Positions 12,301 through 22,494 of a stretch of DNA of 64,000 bases are shown piece by piece (the first letter of the stretch is position 1; every line of letters begins with the position of its first letter). The stretch is taken from NCBI GenBank assembly GCA_023362775.1, contig JALMGJ010000002.1, positions 35,241,914 to 35,305,913 of the forward strand. Direction: 5' to 3'. Position numbers and translations under genes: made by a program. The DNA comes from Charina bottae (taxonomy: Eukaryota; Chordata; Lepidosauria; Squamata; Charinaidae). The notes below the pieces were generated by a model. The model did not search any database and had not been told where the DNA came from. It saw only the letters and a program-made list of their open reading frames with translations.

Positions 12301-15300
12301 TAAAGCAGCAGCTCCAGTCGCAAAAAGAGAAGCCTTCCACAGCTACTCCCTCTGCAGCTGGAAGAGGGGTTGAGAACCATGTCCTCCTGGGCAGTCAAAA
12401 AGGCATATTGAGGCTGTGAAAGCACCCTCTGATTTGGGAGGGAATTCACTCCTTGTCATGCCCCAGTGGCACTCTAGGCATCTCTTCATCCATTTCATCT
12501 CCCAAGCTCCTCTGGAAACCATGGGAGTTCCAGGATCCATGGCTGCAGAGAGGCCACTCAGGAGTGGGCTGATCGAAAGCTGATCCAGGTATTTATTAAA
12601 ACTCTCAAAAAATTCTAGTAGATTAGTTAGAGGGGACATTCCCTTAGTGAAGGCCTGTTGGGTATTCTTGAGCAAGGCCTGTGTCTCCAAATGTTTGGTA
12701 ATTTGATGCTTAATAGCAGTTTCCACTATTCTTCACTGGAACAGATATTAAGCTGACAGACCTATAATTTCCTAGATCTCCCTGTGAACCATTCTTAACA
12801 TGAGATTTATGGAGACGGACTTAAGAGCATTTCTTCCTGCTGTTTGTCTTGAGAAGAAGCTCCCTCTGGTGTCAATGAAACTGTCATCTAATGAGAACAT
12901 CCAGAAAATTTTATGACCTAGAAAGGCCCTGGAAATAAATGATCAGGAATTTCGTATTGTTTCATTGAGCAATGAATGTCTGATATTTCCTACATTCCAA
13001 AGTAGTGAGATTGGGCTTCAGGTAAACTCCTGTCCTTCTTGGTCCTTCATGAGATCAATCAGATCAGTTTGTATCATTTTAAGGTAATCCATTGCTTCAA
13101 CATTCCACAGAATTAAAAGTGTGGATTTCTACTATCCAGAGTATAGCCATAAGGTAAGAATCCACTTGATTTTATAAAATGAAGATGAAAATCCAAACTG
13201 AAGATGAAGGCCTTTTAATATCTCTTATCTTGCAGTATAGAAGTTATGCGTTTCTGCTATGTCCTGCCCTTCCTCTTTGCGATTCATGAGATCAACCAGA
13301 ATCCAAGGCTCTTACCCAACATCACCCTGGGCTACAACATCTATGAGAACTTTTTCAATGCAAGAATGACATATGAGGCCATGCTGGACTTGCTGTCAAC
13401 AGGGCAGGAGAAAGTCCCAAACTACAATTGTGGAACACCAAAAAATGTCTTGGCCGTGCTTGAAGGAACTGATTCTGAGCTCTTTCATGATCTTACAACC
13501 ATGTTGGGCATCTACAAAATCCCACAGGTATGAATGGACATTGAAGTCAATTCCATTTTGTAAAATCTCTAGGAAGAGTCTAGGAAGTGGAACTTGTAGA
13601 TTTCACCAAATAAAATGAATCAGATGATTGAACTTAAAGGTCCGGTTAAATAGTACTGTTTCTATAGTATAGGCACATTTTTTTTTGTCTCTGGCATCAG
13701 TGCCCAAATAATTTTTGAAAATTACACTGGCATCATGGAGTTCCTCTGGTTGGCTACTGAACTGCTGAACTGGATTCAGACTAAAGGCCTTTCTCCACAT
13801 CTGAGCTGAAGTGCTCCCTTTGTGTTCCCTTGGCAATCCCTCGCCTGCCTCTTTTCTCTCTCTCTCTTCCAGTCACTCCACTCCACTCACACCTGACTTC
13901 CCTGCAAGAGAGTGAAAGACAAAAGTCCCCCATATTCCTATCGGAATTCTGAAATGGTAGTACCAGAACTACACGCACAATCGTATTAGTATATAGCAGA
14001 GTAGAAGCATTCCCATAAACTTGCACAAGGCTTAATCAGTTCAAAACACAAAATAAACACACTTCACACGTTAAATGTAAAGTTAAATAAAAAAGAGTTT
14101 ACAAGTTTATTGTAACTCACAGTTCCTTAGTAGAAATGGTCCATGCATGCAAGCAAGTGGCTCTGACCAAACCCACATGCTTCTAATGTGGGCCTGCTGT
14201 CTGGAAGTATGAGAAACATGTGGCAGCAGCCATGGCTGCCACCCTCCTTGGTCAGAGATTCAAGCAGAGAGAGAGCAAAAGAGAAGGGATCAGGAAACAG
14301 GAAACCAGGATTCAGCCCCTCCCACACACAGCAAGTGAGATCAGGTTACAGCAGAGGCTGTCTGTGTGTGAGACGTGCTTGGTTGAAAATCCTATTAACA
14401 ATTCCAACCACATCCAAGGAAGCTCAAGGATTGCTAATGAGGAAAAAGAGGGGAAAGATTTCTTTAAAAGGGTCTGTCCCCACTTACACTTAAAGACAAT
14501 CCAGGTTCCAGTGACATCTTTTTTCTACAGAGTTTGTTTGTTTGTTTGTTTGTTTGTTTAATTAATTTTCATCCCGCCTTTATTATTATTTTTATAAATA
14601 ACTCAAGGGGGCGAACATACCTAATACTCCTTCCTCCTCCTATTTTCCCCACAACAACAACCCTGTGAGGTGGGTTGGGCTGAGAGAGAGTGACTGGCCC
14701 AAGGTCACCCAGACGTCTTTCATGCCTAAGGCAGGACTGGAACTCACAGACTCCTGGTTTCTAGCCCAGCACCTTAACCACTAGACCAAACTGGCTCTCC
14801 ATAATGTTCCCATAATGTTCAACATCCCCAATACACAAGACACATTTAGCTGAACAGAATATTAGTAGCATTTTGCACTTTCTTCTAGCAATGTTCAAAG
14901 TGTGTAAAATCTACAATTCGTCTCCTCCTTTGAACTTGGAGGGAATGTAGGTAGCCAACAATGACTGGGAAGACAGACAAGTGAGACACAGCATAGATCA
15001 AGTCTAGGTGTAAAGAAATTCTCTGCTGTGGCGAAAAGGCCTTAGGTTAAGCACTGATTTTTGTTGCTAAAATCAGGACAATAACCCAACTTTTCTATTT
15101 CATTGTAGATCAATTATGGGGTCATCAGCCACATTCCTGAGCAAAAAAATCATTTTCCTTTTTTTTATCGGGTGAGTCCAAAACAAGAGCCGCCTCACTT
15201 AGCGACTGTCAAACTGCTCCTACATTTCCGATGGACGTGGATCGGCCTCGCTGCTCCGGACTATGAAAGTGGAGAAACGTTCAGAAGAAGCTTTGAGCTT

Positions 15301-18300
15301 GTGGCCATCAAGAAAGGGGTTTGTGTTGCCTTCTCAGAAAGCCTCCCAGCACTAGATAAAGTGGAAGTAAAGGACTTCCTTTCATATTTTAGCAACAGTG
15401 AAGTAAAAATTATTGTATGTCAATTGGACTTTCTGGCCACATTAATATTAGGAGAGATAATACGCAGAACTAAAGAAGCTAAAAAAGTGTTTGGGGAGAA
15501 AGTGTGGATTGCAACAACTTTGCCAGACGTAAGTGTGAGTTATTTTTATCAAATGATTGATCTCCAGCATAAAGATCTTTTGTTATCTTTCTTAACTGTG
15601 GCAAACAAAAGGACACAAAATTATGATTTTCATTCATATGTCTCTACTAGTAAGAATTTTGGGGAGACAGCATTTCAGTGTTTCTCTTCACACCCTATTT
15701 TATCTAAGAAAGTTTGGAAAAGATGCACAGAAGTAGAGAATTGGGAAATCCCACCCCGTGATGTGGTTGCAAGAATTCTGTCTGAGGATGCCTCCAGTAT
15801 TTCCACTTCAATCCAGGCTGTGGCCAGAGTCCTACATGCTGTCTATTCCTCCCACCTGGCCCGGAGGAGAATCAGGGTTGGAGACCATCTCATACCCCAG
15901 ATGGTACAGCCATGGCATGTAAGACTTTTCTCTGATTTTTGGCTACTGATCCCCCTTAAATTCTTTACTGTTTCTTAGAAATGGGCAGGGCCGGAGATGG
16001 GTGGGATACTCTCCACAGCAATTGCCCAAGTTTGAGTGTTTGTTCTGACCAAATGTGGAGGCTTGGAGAGAAAGAAGGAGAGAGAGATTCTGTTTCTAGG
16101 TCTTCCAAAGTGAACAGTTATGCTGGTTTGGGGAGCTGAGAGAACAAGGAATGAAGAGGAAGTCTCTGTCCCTATTGGCAGAATAAATCAGCTCCAAGGT
16201 ACTACAGTAACCATCAAGTTTCTTTGGCCTATTTTAGCTTCTAGACCAGGGATTTTTTCCTCACTTCCTGTTCAGCCGCCTTAAGAGGATGTGAAGTCTC
16301 TGCCCTTTCCAGGGACTTCAGAGAACACCCAGGCCAGTTGACTTGCTTTAGACTGCAGCTTCCTAATGATTGTGCAGCAACTTTTTCTTCTCTATTGGTC
16401 CTTTCACTTGGGACTTCATACCAAGACCTTTTCCTGGTTCTTTCTTCAGCTTTCAAAGTCAAATCTAAGAACTTTTAGCCCAATCTTTTCTCCCAACCCT
16501 TCCCATCGCTATCTGGTGGTTTCATAAAGTGATGAGGTATCAAGTTGCAGAACCTAGAAAGACCAGAATGTAATATGCTGTCATGCCATTTGCTGCCTCC
16601 ATTGCTTTTATTTTTGTGAACTTCCAAGTGGCCTGTTGTGTTTCTGCATCCCCAACATCTGAGAAAGGAAGCAACCTCTCTGGTTTTGCTGCCTTCCATT
16701 TTCAGGGCATCACCAGTCATTGGAATGTACTTCCTCCAATCATAGCACAGCAGCAGGAATGGGGCAGGTTTTGCAGCAGGACTATCTGTCATCTCTAGAC
16801 TCATCGTGTGGCCCTTCTTCTGCACCCAGGTCTTAGATGTATCCAACCAAATACCAAGATCAGAGTTCCTTAGAATGTGTCTCCCCTTCCAAACTGGATA
16901 TTTGAAGCCCTGCCTGTTTTCCATGTGTTTCTACCTCCCATACATTCCTCCCTTTTTGATATCATCAAGCCTCAGAGAATGGTTGCCCCTCCTAGGAGGG
17001 CATAGTCCATTCAACATTAGAGAGACATGCAGATTTGGCCACCACTGTTGTGCAGCTCTGTTCGACTATGCCCCACAACTGCTCTGTCCAACTTTTTAGA
17101 CAGATTGCATGATTGAATTCAGGGATGCACCAAAGGAGATAGAACAATTAAGCACTAGGCTGCTCCAGATTGTCCAAGGTTGAGGTGAAGTTGAAACTGC
17201 AGACAAGCAAATTTGGGAGATTGGTGTTTCTGCTGAATACAAAGAGATATTGGAATTTTAAACCAGTAGTAGTGAAACAGCCATAGTGTGATAGCCACCT
17301 TAAACATCATCTAATCTCTGGAGTCAAAATATCTTTGTGACTGGAGAGTAGAAATTTCATAAAACAGAGCAGGCCAGAGGTCTTTTGATAGACAGAAAGG
17401 ACAGTGAGAGTAAATCCTTAACTAGATTTCTCCCAAACATTGGAGAAAGAGGAACTGAGCTGAAGTGCCCCAATTGGAATTAGGGATCAAATAAGAACGC
17501 ATAAGGTACAGGGGTGATTCTCCATGTCTTTCTAGCTTCATCCTTTTCTAAGAAACTTCCAGCTTTACAATCTTTCAGTGGATGAGGTTTATTTGGATGA
17601 GAATGGAGATCCTGCTGCTGACTTTGATATCATGGACTGGGCAGTATTTCCCAACAAGTCTTCTGCTGGGGTGAAAATTGGGAATATAAAAAGAATGGCC
17701 TTTTCGGAAGTCAAGCTCTCCATTGATCAGAGTGCCATCATATGGCCAACTTCGTTTAAGCAGGTAGTTGAAGACGCTTGTTCGGGGGGTGGGGGGTGGT
17801 ATCATTTACCTGATCTTCTATATTCATCTGAGTTTGCAGCTTAGCAGCCTTGCCACTATGATGGATGGTCTGTGCTGAGGGCACAAAGAAGGACACTCTA
17901 TTATTTCTCTTGAACCTCAAAAGGTCTGCTGCTGAATGTGGGAATGCCCAATGGGAAATGTAGGAAAGCATGTGGTTGGTCAGCTCCATGCATCTGGTAG
18001 CCTGCAAGGAAGATAAGCAGGCTAGCCAAGCCCTTTGACATAGGAGAGATCTATTGTAGGGCATCTTACCCATGACTTCCTCGGTGCTGGAGCCTACCTC
18101 TACACTGAGCTGGTAGGAAGTTGAGAAACACATTAGAATAAGGCAGAGACTTGAGGAAGTTATGGGAGATGCTGTCGTACCAAGAATGAAGCAAGGAACT
18201 TTCTGCATTCCCTGCTTTGGACAAATCTTCCAACTGTTTTGTACTAGTACTATTCAAGCTGACACTGAAAGGACTTGAAGTCCAAAGCACTTGCTGCCAC

Positions 18301-20667
18301 TTCCTGGAAGGACAGAAACTGTTGGCTAAGGATGCCCAACCACAGGAACCATCAGCCTTTCATGACCATTGAGTATATTCTGTGAACAAATCATGCTGAA
18401 ATGAGATTAGTACTGGGAATTTTTAACCAAAAGAGTGTTGGTGTATTTCAGAGAATATGCAGAGTTCCAAAAGCCTTTTAGCATTGAGAGATCAATAATC
18501 ATGCAAAGCGTTTTCAGCAAACATTAGTTATATTAATATAAAACAAAGAACATAAACATATTTATAAATCTCTCTTCCTACATACAGGGAGTAAACTTTT
18601 GCATGACTCACAGAGAGTCTCAGAGAAGAGAAAGAGAGGCGAGGTATTTACAAAACAAAGATATGCTAATATACACTTTTGTATCTAGGCCACGATAATC
18701 AATCACTATGGCAACCACACCTATCAGTCCGAAAACAGACAAGGGACTGAACTTTGAACCCAGACGATACTTGGGAAAACGAACAGAATGCCTAACAAAG
18801 CCAGACTTTCTGTCTCCATTGAGCAGAAAACCTTGTGAGACAAATTCCTTTAAATCATAAAACAAAATAACAACAAAGAGTGTGATGTTGAAAATGAGTT
18901 ACTGGAAAAAAAATCTTAGACTTAGAAGAGACCTTGATAGCATATTTCTTGGGTTTTAAGAACTGGATGTAACAGGAATTTAGACATTTGGTGGCTTCTC
19001 TTTCTGCTCATTGCAAATCCTGCTCTTAGAAAGTTTACAAGGAGTGTTGGAAGATAATGCCAGCTTAGGTTCATTAAGATTTTCTTGGATTTTCTTTCTG
19101 TTTAGAAAATTCCTTTTTCAAGATGTACTGAAAGTTGTCTCCCAGGATACACCAAGATCACGAGAGAGGGAGCACCAGTTTGCTGCTATGACTGTTCTCC
19201 GTGTATGGAAGGAACAATCTCCAAGGAGGAAGGTAGTTGCCCCAAGAGCAAAGAAGGAGCACCATCCAAGTCAAAAGCTGGCCTGATCATGCTTAGTCCC
19301 CAAGGCCAACCAAGCCTGTTAAATTCTGCCAACTTTTACTAATTTACTGATTTATTTCTCTCACAAAATGCCCCATAAGCCAGACCACTATGTGGGACGT
19401 GTGTATGGGTGTTCTGGAGGGTGGGAGCCTGAACTTTGATTGGTAAAAACAGGGTTTATAACAGAGAGGAGATTTATTTACAGGAAATGCATGATAGGGA
19501 GAGGCAAAGCTAGCTAACTACTTCCTCACAGGAGGAGAGTACAAGAGCAGGCACACCATGTAGGTAGAACATAGGCAGAAGGAAGTGACCTACATTACCA
19601 ATTTTTTAAGAAAGTGCAATCAGCTTGAAAAAGATGGAATACAGAGGAAATCCTTACTGCTCTATGAATACCCAGCTATCCCCTTGGGTCAGTTTGTCAT
19701 CTGCTGCTGAATGAATCTGAATTCACTAGATAAAAAAACAACTGCTTATTTTTCAGATGCAGCCCATTGTGAAAAGTGTCCAGATGACCAGCATTCCAAT
19801 AAAAAGCGAGATCAATGTGTCCCCAAGATTATAAGTTTCCTGTCTTATCAAGAAAGGTTGGGTCTCATCCTGACGCTCTTTGCACTTGGACTGTCCCTAT
19901 CCACTGCCTTTGTTCTGGGAATCTTCATTAAATACCGAGAAACTCCCATAGTCAAAGCCAACAACCGGGACCTCACCTACATTCTACTGGTCTCCCTCCT
20001 GCTTTCTTTCTTGACTTCCCTGCTGTTCATAGGTCGCCCCAAGAAAGTGACTTGCCTCCTTCGACAAAGCACCTTCAGTATTGTTTTCTCTGTTGCTGTG
20101 TCTTCCTTGCTGGGCAAGACTGTCATGGTGGTTGTGGCATTTCTGGCCACAAAGCCAGGCAGCAGGATGAGGAAATGGCTGGGAAAGAGTCTGGCCAACT
20201 CCATTGTCTTCTCCTGCTCTGGGGTTCAGGTGGGCATCTGCATCATATGGCTGGGAATCTCTCCCCCATTCCCAGATGCCGACCTACATTCCCAATCTGG
20301 ACATATCCTACTGCAATGCAATGAAGGCTCAGTTACCATGTTCTACACTGCCCTTGGCTACATGGGCTTCCTGGCTGCCATCTGCTTCTTGGTGGCTTTC
20401 CTGGCCCGCAAGCTGCCAGGGAGCTTCAATGAAGCCAAGTGGATCACCTTCAGCATGCTGGTTTTCTGCAGCGTTTGGGTCTCCTTTGTCCCCACCTACC
20501 TGAGCACCAAGGGGAAATACTTGGTGGCTGTGCAGACCTTCTCCATCCTAGCCTCCAGCCTGGGCTTACTTGGCTGCATCTTTATCCCCAAATGCTACAT
20601 CATTATCCTGAGACCTGACATGAACACCAAGGAGCATCTCATGATGAAAAACAATGAGGGCTCTTGA
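6114..20667 (+). CDS. vomeronasal type-2 receptor (V2R), complete six-exon gene
   Basis: Class C GPCR of the V2R family, a pheromone/chemosignal receptor of vomeronasal neurons. Exons 6114-6334, 13236-13527, 15109-15918, 17536-17763, 19106-19232 and 19757-20667 have GT donors and AG acceptors and sum to 2589 nt, i.e. 862 codons plus TGA, with no internal stop. Residues 1-20 form a leucine-rich signal peptide. About 21-517 is the Venus-flytrap ligand-binding domain ([34 protein letters not shown]). About 518-585 is the cysteine-rich linker, and about 590-840 the seven-transmembrane domain, ending in the V2R-type tail [10 protein letters not shown]. Length and exon layout are normal for the family. 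I chose ATG 6114 over an in-frame upstream ATG at 6027 because it directly precedes the signal peptide. It looks intact; expression cannot be judged from sequence. The ligand is unknown. Confidence 0.92.
6636..6762 (+). repeat. tetranucleotide microsatellite (TATC/CATC)n
   Basis: Runs of CTAT and ATCC units in V2R intron 1: an imperfect TATC part first, then about ten CATC units. Confidence 0.9.
7180..8610 (+). repeat. V2R intron-1 block, copy 1 of a duplicated block
   Basis: 7180-7594 and about 8330-8600 match 43760-44770 (shared GATATTATTCTATACAGTAT and GGGAACTTCTAGCTG). The copies differ by later insertions: an RTE relic here (7594-8330) and a SINE there (44112-44368). This shows that the receptor locus was duplicated before those insertions. 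Confidence 0.75.
7594..8330 (-). mobile_element. old RTE/BovB-like LINE relic, antisense
   Basis: Minus-strand translation near 7720-7900 gives a degenerate [18 protein letters not shown] followed by [15 protein letters not shown], corresponding to the BovB stretch that reads TKVRIVKAMVFPVVMYGCESWT in relatives. It is riddled with stops and clearly older than the BovB copies at 28215 and 56049. Confidence 0.7.
8641..9272 (+). repeat. 102-bp tandem array expanded from a tRNA-derived SINE
   Basis: It begins as a normal SINE head (GTTTGGTCTAGTGGTTAAGG) and then repeats the internal SINE segment (AAACCAGGAGACTG ... CCTAGGAAGGAGCCAATAGC) six times with a 102-bp period and few differences. Because 102 is divisible by three, long open frames appear on both strands. 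These are by-products, not genes. The array is flanked by diverged copies of a 45-bp sequence (TTAAGGGCCATCAA... before, TTAAGGGCTATCAA... after). Confidence 0.85.
9580..10440 (-). mobile_element. Penelope-like element 3' part (GIY-YIG endonuclease and 3' end)
   Basis: The minus-strand frame from 10438 encodes the end of the reverse transcriptase and a GIY-YIG-type endonuclease ([15 protein letters not shown], then RIKEHERHC and AEHAL). After a frame break near 10050-10120 it continues as [20 protein letters not shown]. The 3' end (9580-9720) is the Penelope terminus, containing a hammerhead-like core at 9670-9701. The end is joined head-to-head to the plus-strand copy at 10441. Confidence 0.8.
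9670..9701 (-). ncRNA. hammerhead-ribozyme-like core of Penelope element, probably dead
   Basis: On the minus strand CUGAAGA is followed by a GCCAG/CUGGC stem and GAAAC, the conserved hammerhead core. The next bases are AUU rather than the GUU seen in the better copy at 22404, so the short stem III is broken. Confidence 0.5.
10441..10786 (+). mobile_element. Penelope-like element, inverted partial copy (RT C-terminus)
   Basis: The plus-strand frame from 10468 ([12 protein letters not shown] ... [19 protein letters not shown]) covers the same protein region as the minus-strand copy at 10260-10438 and extends further upstream. It ends in LTAA, just before the endonuclease. The two copies face away from a junction near 10440, a head-to-head arrangement like those reported for Penelope insertions. 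Confidence 0.75.
10787..10850 (-). mobile_element. 64-bp BovB 3'-tail insertion with target duplication
   Basis: An antisense copy of the last ~64 bp of a BovB element (ending in GTTGTTGTTTATTCGTTCAGTC) lies between two copies of TGCACTTGTTT (10776-10786 and 10851-10861). It is an extremely 5'-truncated LINE insertion into the Penelope copy. Confidence 0.75.
10866..11090 (-). mobile_element. tRNA-derived SINE, antisense
   Basis: It reads as an AT-rich tail, the CCCACCTTTATTATTTTTAT body, and the reverse complement of the GACTGGCCCAAGGTCACCCAG region. The same family is found at 14532-14802. Confidence 0.75.
11164..12115 (+). repeat. decayed tandem duplicate of the exon-2 acceptor region
   Basis: 11164-11535 plus 12003-12115 match 12788-13255, the DNA leading into V2R exon 2. 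The match includes the branch/polypyrimidine region, the acceptor TCTTGCAG (AG at 12087-12088) and about 25 bases of exon 2. The exon then breaks off, so this is a non-functional decoy acceptor inside intron 1. Confidence 0.8.
11536..12002 (+). mobile_element. insertion splitting the duplicate, L1-like 3' tail
   Basis: This segment is absent from the other copy of the duplicate. It contains a T-rich run, a purine-rich tract (about 11715-11870) and an AATAAA-bearing AT-rich end, resembling an L1 3' UTR. ATAAG flanks both sides. The family call is tentative. Confidence 0.4.
12242..12292 (+). repeat. pentanucleotide microsatellite (CCCTT)n
   Basis: About ten perfect CCCTT units in V2R intron 1. 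Confidence 0.95.
12590..12830 (-). mobile_element. CR1-like LINE reverse transcriptase fragment
   Basis: Minus-strand translation reads [20 protein letters not shown] then [11 protein letters not shown], the CR1/L3 RT segment that in relatives follows the pattern Q-H-G-F..G.S.LTNLL. The upstream part (12740-12790) corresponds to the PVSLISI region seen antisense in other CR1 copies. Confidence 0.65.
13236..13527 (+). CDS. V2R exon 2: ligand-binding domain
   Basis: The acceptor is TCTTGCAG and the donor CCACAG|GTATG. It encodes [20 protein letters not shown] with an N-glycosylation sequon (NIT), then [16 protein letters not shown] and GIYKIPQ, all standard V2R landmarks. It ends in phase 0. 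Confidence 0.92.
14014..14400 (-). mobile_element. solo copia-type LTR in V2R intron 2
   Basis: It aligns with the 3' LTR of the minus-strand copia at 59878-60283 (shared AATAAACACACTTCACACGTTAA, AGGTTTATTG-like and GTGTGTGAGACGTGCTT blocks). ATTCC lies on both sides (14009-14013 and 14401-14405), consistent with a 5-bp target duplication. No internal copia sequence remains, as expected after LTR-LTR recombination. Confidence 0.7.
14532..14802 (-). mobile_element. tRNA-derived SINE, near full length, antisense
   Basis: It runs from a (GTTT)n tail through CATCCCGCCTTTATTATT and the reverse complement of the CTGGCCCAAGGTCACCCAG core to the tRNA-like head (reverse complement of GTCTAGTGGTTAAGGTGCTG). 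It lies in V2R intron 2. Confidence 0.8.
15109..15918 (+). CDS. V2R exon 3: main part of ligand-binding domain
   Basis: The acceptor is CATTGTAG and the donor CATGGCAT|GTAAGA; 270 codons, both boundaries phase 0. It encodes [20 protein letters not shown], then [12 protein letters not shown], and ends VQPWH as V2R exon 3 usually does. The frame continues 60 bp past the donor, but the phase and family pattern support splicing at 15918. Confidence 0.92.
15919..17535 (+). other. V2R intron 3
   Basis: No gene or repeat family recognised. Open frames on either strand (for example minus 16475-16924) have no recognisable domain. The intron ends in a pyrimidine tract and TCTAG at 17531-17535. Confidence 0.6.
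17536..17763 (+). CDS. V2R exon 4: end of ligand-binding domain
   Basis: 76 codons, phase 0 at both ends. It encodes [20 protein letters not shown] and [14 protein letters not shown], ending WPTSFKQ, the canonical end of this 228-bp exon. The donor is AAGCAG|GTAGTT. Confidence 0.93.
17764..19105 (+). other. V2R intron 4
   Basis: Nothing recognised apart from a mildly AT-rich stretch. The acceptor is TTCTTTCTGTTTAG at 19092-19105. Confidence 0.6.
19106..19232 (+). CDS. V2R exon 5: cysteine-rich domain
   Basis: It encodes [17 protein letters not shown] then [15 protein letters not shown], with the full set of cysteines expected of the class C linker. This is not the longest frame here; it was found by matching the family pattern and the acceptor TTTAG and donor GGAAG|GTAGTT. 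It ends after the first base of a codon, which exon 6 completes to GAT. Confidence 0.9.
19757..20667 (+). CDS. V2R exon 6: end of cysteine-rich domain, seven-transmembrane domain, tail
   Basis: The acceptor is TTTTTCAG. It starts [15 protein letters not shown] and contains all seven transmembrane helices, with family landmarks [53 protein letters not shown] and [10 protein letters not shown]. It ends [15 protein letters not shown] and TGA at 20665-20667. No frameshift or stop. Confidence 0.95.
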
Positions 20668-20877
20668 TTTTTGTGATTTTGTTTTTAGTATAACTTAGTG
20701 GTAATATAAAATAAGATAAATAATTTTTAATTTATTAAAGTAAAGTTATTTACTTGTAAATAACTTTACAAGTAAAGTCCATTTTATCAGTTCTACAAAG
20801 TCATTCTTTCTCCCATGTACCTTTGTATTATGACTGAATACAATCTGCATTCAGCCCAAATCATAAGCAAAGAGGTG
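20668..20877 (+). other. V2R 3' flank with a candidate polyadenylation signal
   Basis: ATTAAA at 20734-20739 is a plausible poly(A) signal about 70 bp after the stop. The flank (AAGTAAAGTCCATTTTATC ... TTCTTTCTCCCATG) is shared with 45140-45290 behind the pseudogene, supporting common origin. It is interrupted by an L2 at about 20878. Confidence 0.6.
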
Positions 20878-22204
20878 ATGGTGAATTCATCCTTGAGGAA
20901 GGGAGTGTTCCTGGCTGCCTTTAAGGAGGCGCTTGTGCGCCCCCTCCTCATGAAACTTTCACTGGATCCCTTTTTTAGGAAAGATGGTTGAGAAAGTGGT
21001 AGCATTGCAGATCCCGAGGATCCTGGATGAAATGGATTATCTCGACCCTTTTCATTCACATTTCAGGCCCGTATATGGGACAGAAACAGCGTTGATGACA
21101 CTTTGGGATGATCTCTGGTAGGAGCGGGAGCGGGATGGGGCAATGCATCCATCCTTGCTCATCATCATCCTCTCTGCAGCTTTCATCAACCATGGGATCC
21201 TTTTGGGCAGACTTAGGGAGTTGGGGGTGGGTGGCACAGTTTTCTGCTGTTTCACCTACTTCCTCCAGGGCTGGTCCCAATTGGTGTTGATACGGAGCGA
21301 GAGATCCGACCCACGGCCCCTCCTTTGTGGGGTGCCTCAGTGTTTGGTAATCTCCCTGCTGCTTTCAAACCTCTACATGAAACCACTGGTGAGATAATCC
21401 ATCACCATGGGATGAGGTATCATCAATATGCAGATGATACCCAATTATACACCTCCATCCTGGGTGATTTAAGTGACCCTCTCTCAGTGCCTGGAGGCTG
21501 TAGGGGTCCAGATGGGGAACAACAGGCTTCAGCTGAACCCTGGTAAGACAGAGTAGCTGTGGGTTGGGGGCTCCTCTGCATCTGGGAATTTAAGTACGGA
21601 ATCTGGAATTTACGTACGGAATCTGGGGGTCCTCAAAGAGCAGGTGTCAGTCGTGGAGAGGAGGGCCTTTCCTCAACTCTGTGTTACATGCCAGTTACAC
21701 CCCTTCCTGGATCAGGAAGACCTCCGGTCAGTCACTCATGCCCTAATCATCTCCCGTATAGACTATTGAAATGTGCTCTACACAGGGCTACCCATTGCTG
21801 CAGGAGGTGCATTGGGTGCCAGTTTGCTTCTGGGTCCAATTCAAGGTGTTGGTCATCTCCTTTAAAGCCCTACATGGCATGGGTCCAGGTTACCTGAGGG
21901 ACCATCTCACTGCCATTACATCGACCCATCCCACCCAGTCAGGCAGAGAAGACATGTTATGGACCACCTCCATGAAAGACTGTCGATTGGTGGGGCCCAG
22001 AAAGAGCCTTCTCTGCTGTGGCCCCCACCCTATGGAATACTCTTCCCCCAGAGGTGAGGCAGGCCCCCACTCTTCCGGCCTTCTGGATAGGGGTGAAGAC
22101 CTGGCTCTGCCATCTCGCTTGGGGCGGGAGGAGGGGTAATCAATCCTGGGCATGGTTAGCGCCTTGAAGAGGCTCCCATGAATTAAATGAATTTAACTTA
22201 AAAA

Positions 22205-22494
22205 TGTATTGTCGAAGGCTTTCACGGCCGGAGTTCAATGGCTGCTGTGGGTCTTCCGGGCTGTGTGGCCGTGTTCTGGAAGTTGTGGTTCCTAACATTT
22301 CGCCAGCATCTGTGGCCAGCATCTTCAGAGGGCAGGAGCACAGATAGAAGCAAAATCTCTGATTTTTTCACAGAGATTTTGCTTCTATCTGTGCTCCTGC
22401 CCTCTGAAGATGCTGGCCACAGATGCTGGCGAAACGTTAGGAACCACAACTTCCAGAACACGGCCACACAGCCCGGAAGACCCACAACAGCCAT
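22205..22494. mobile_element. palindromic Penelope-end insertion with 11-bp target duplication
   Basis: Two inverted arms of 125 bp (22237-22361 and 22371-22495) differ at two positions that I could find and are separated by nine bases. TAACTTAAAAA flanks the insert (22194-22204 and 22495-22505). The left side carries 32 extra unpaired bases ending in the Penelope terminus (GTCGAAGGCTTTCACGGCCG). The sequence is the same end as at 9580-9720. Each arm contains a hammerhead-like core. Confidence 0.85.
22404..22440 (+). ncRNA. hammerhead-ribozyme-like motif, right arm of Penelope palindrome
   Basis: CUGAAGA (22404-22410), a GCUGGC/GCUGGC stem II closed with two G-U pairs, GAAAC (22431-22435) and GUU at the expected cleavage position. 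The flanking AGG can pair with CCU before the core to form stem I. The left arm has a mirror-image version on the minus strand at 22307-22328 with a weakened GAAAU. Confidence 0.6.

Noticed and set aside
12343..12590. N-terminal continuation of the CR1-like frame at 12343-12726
   Set aside because: Only the part above about 12590 matches CR1 RT; the rest has no recognisable homology.
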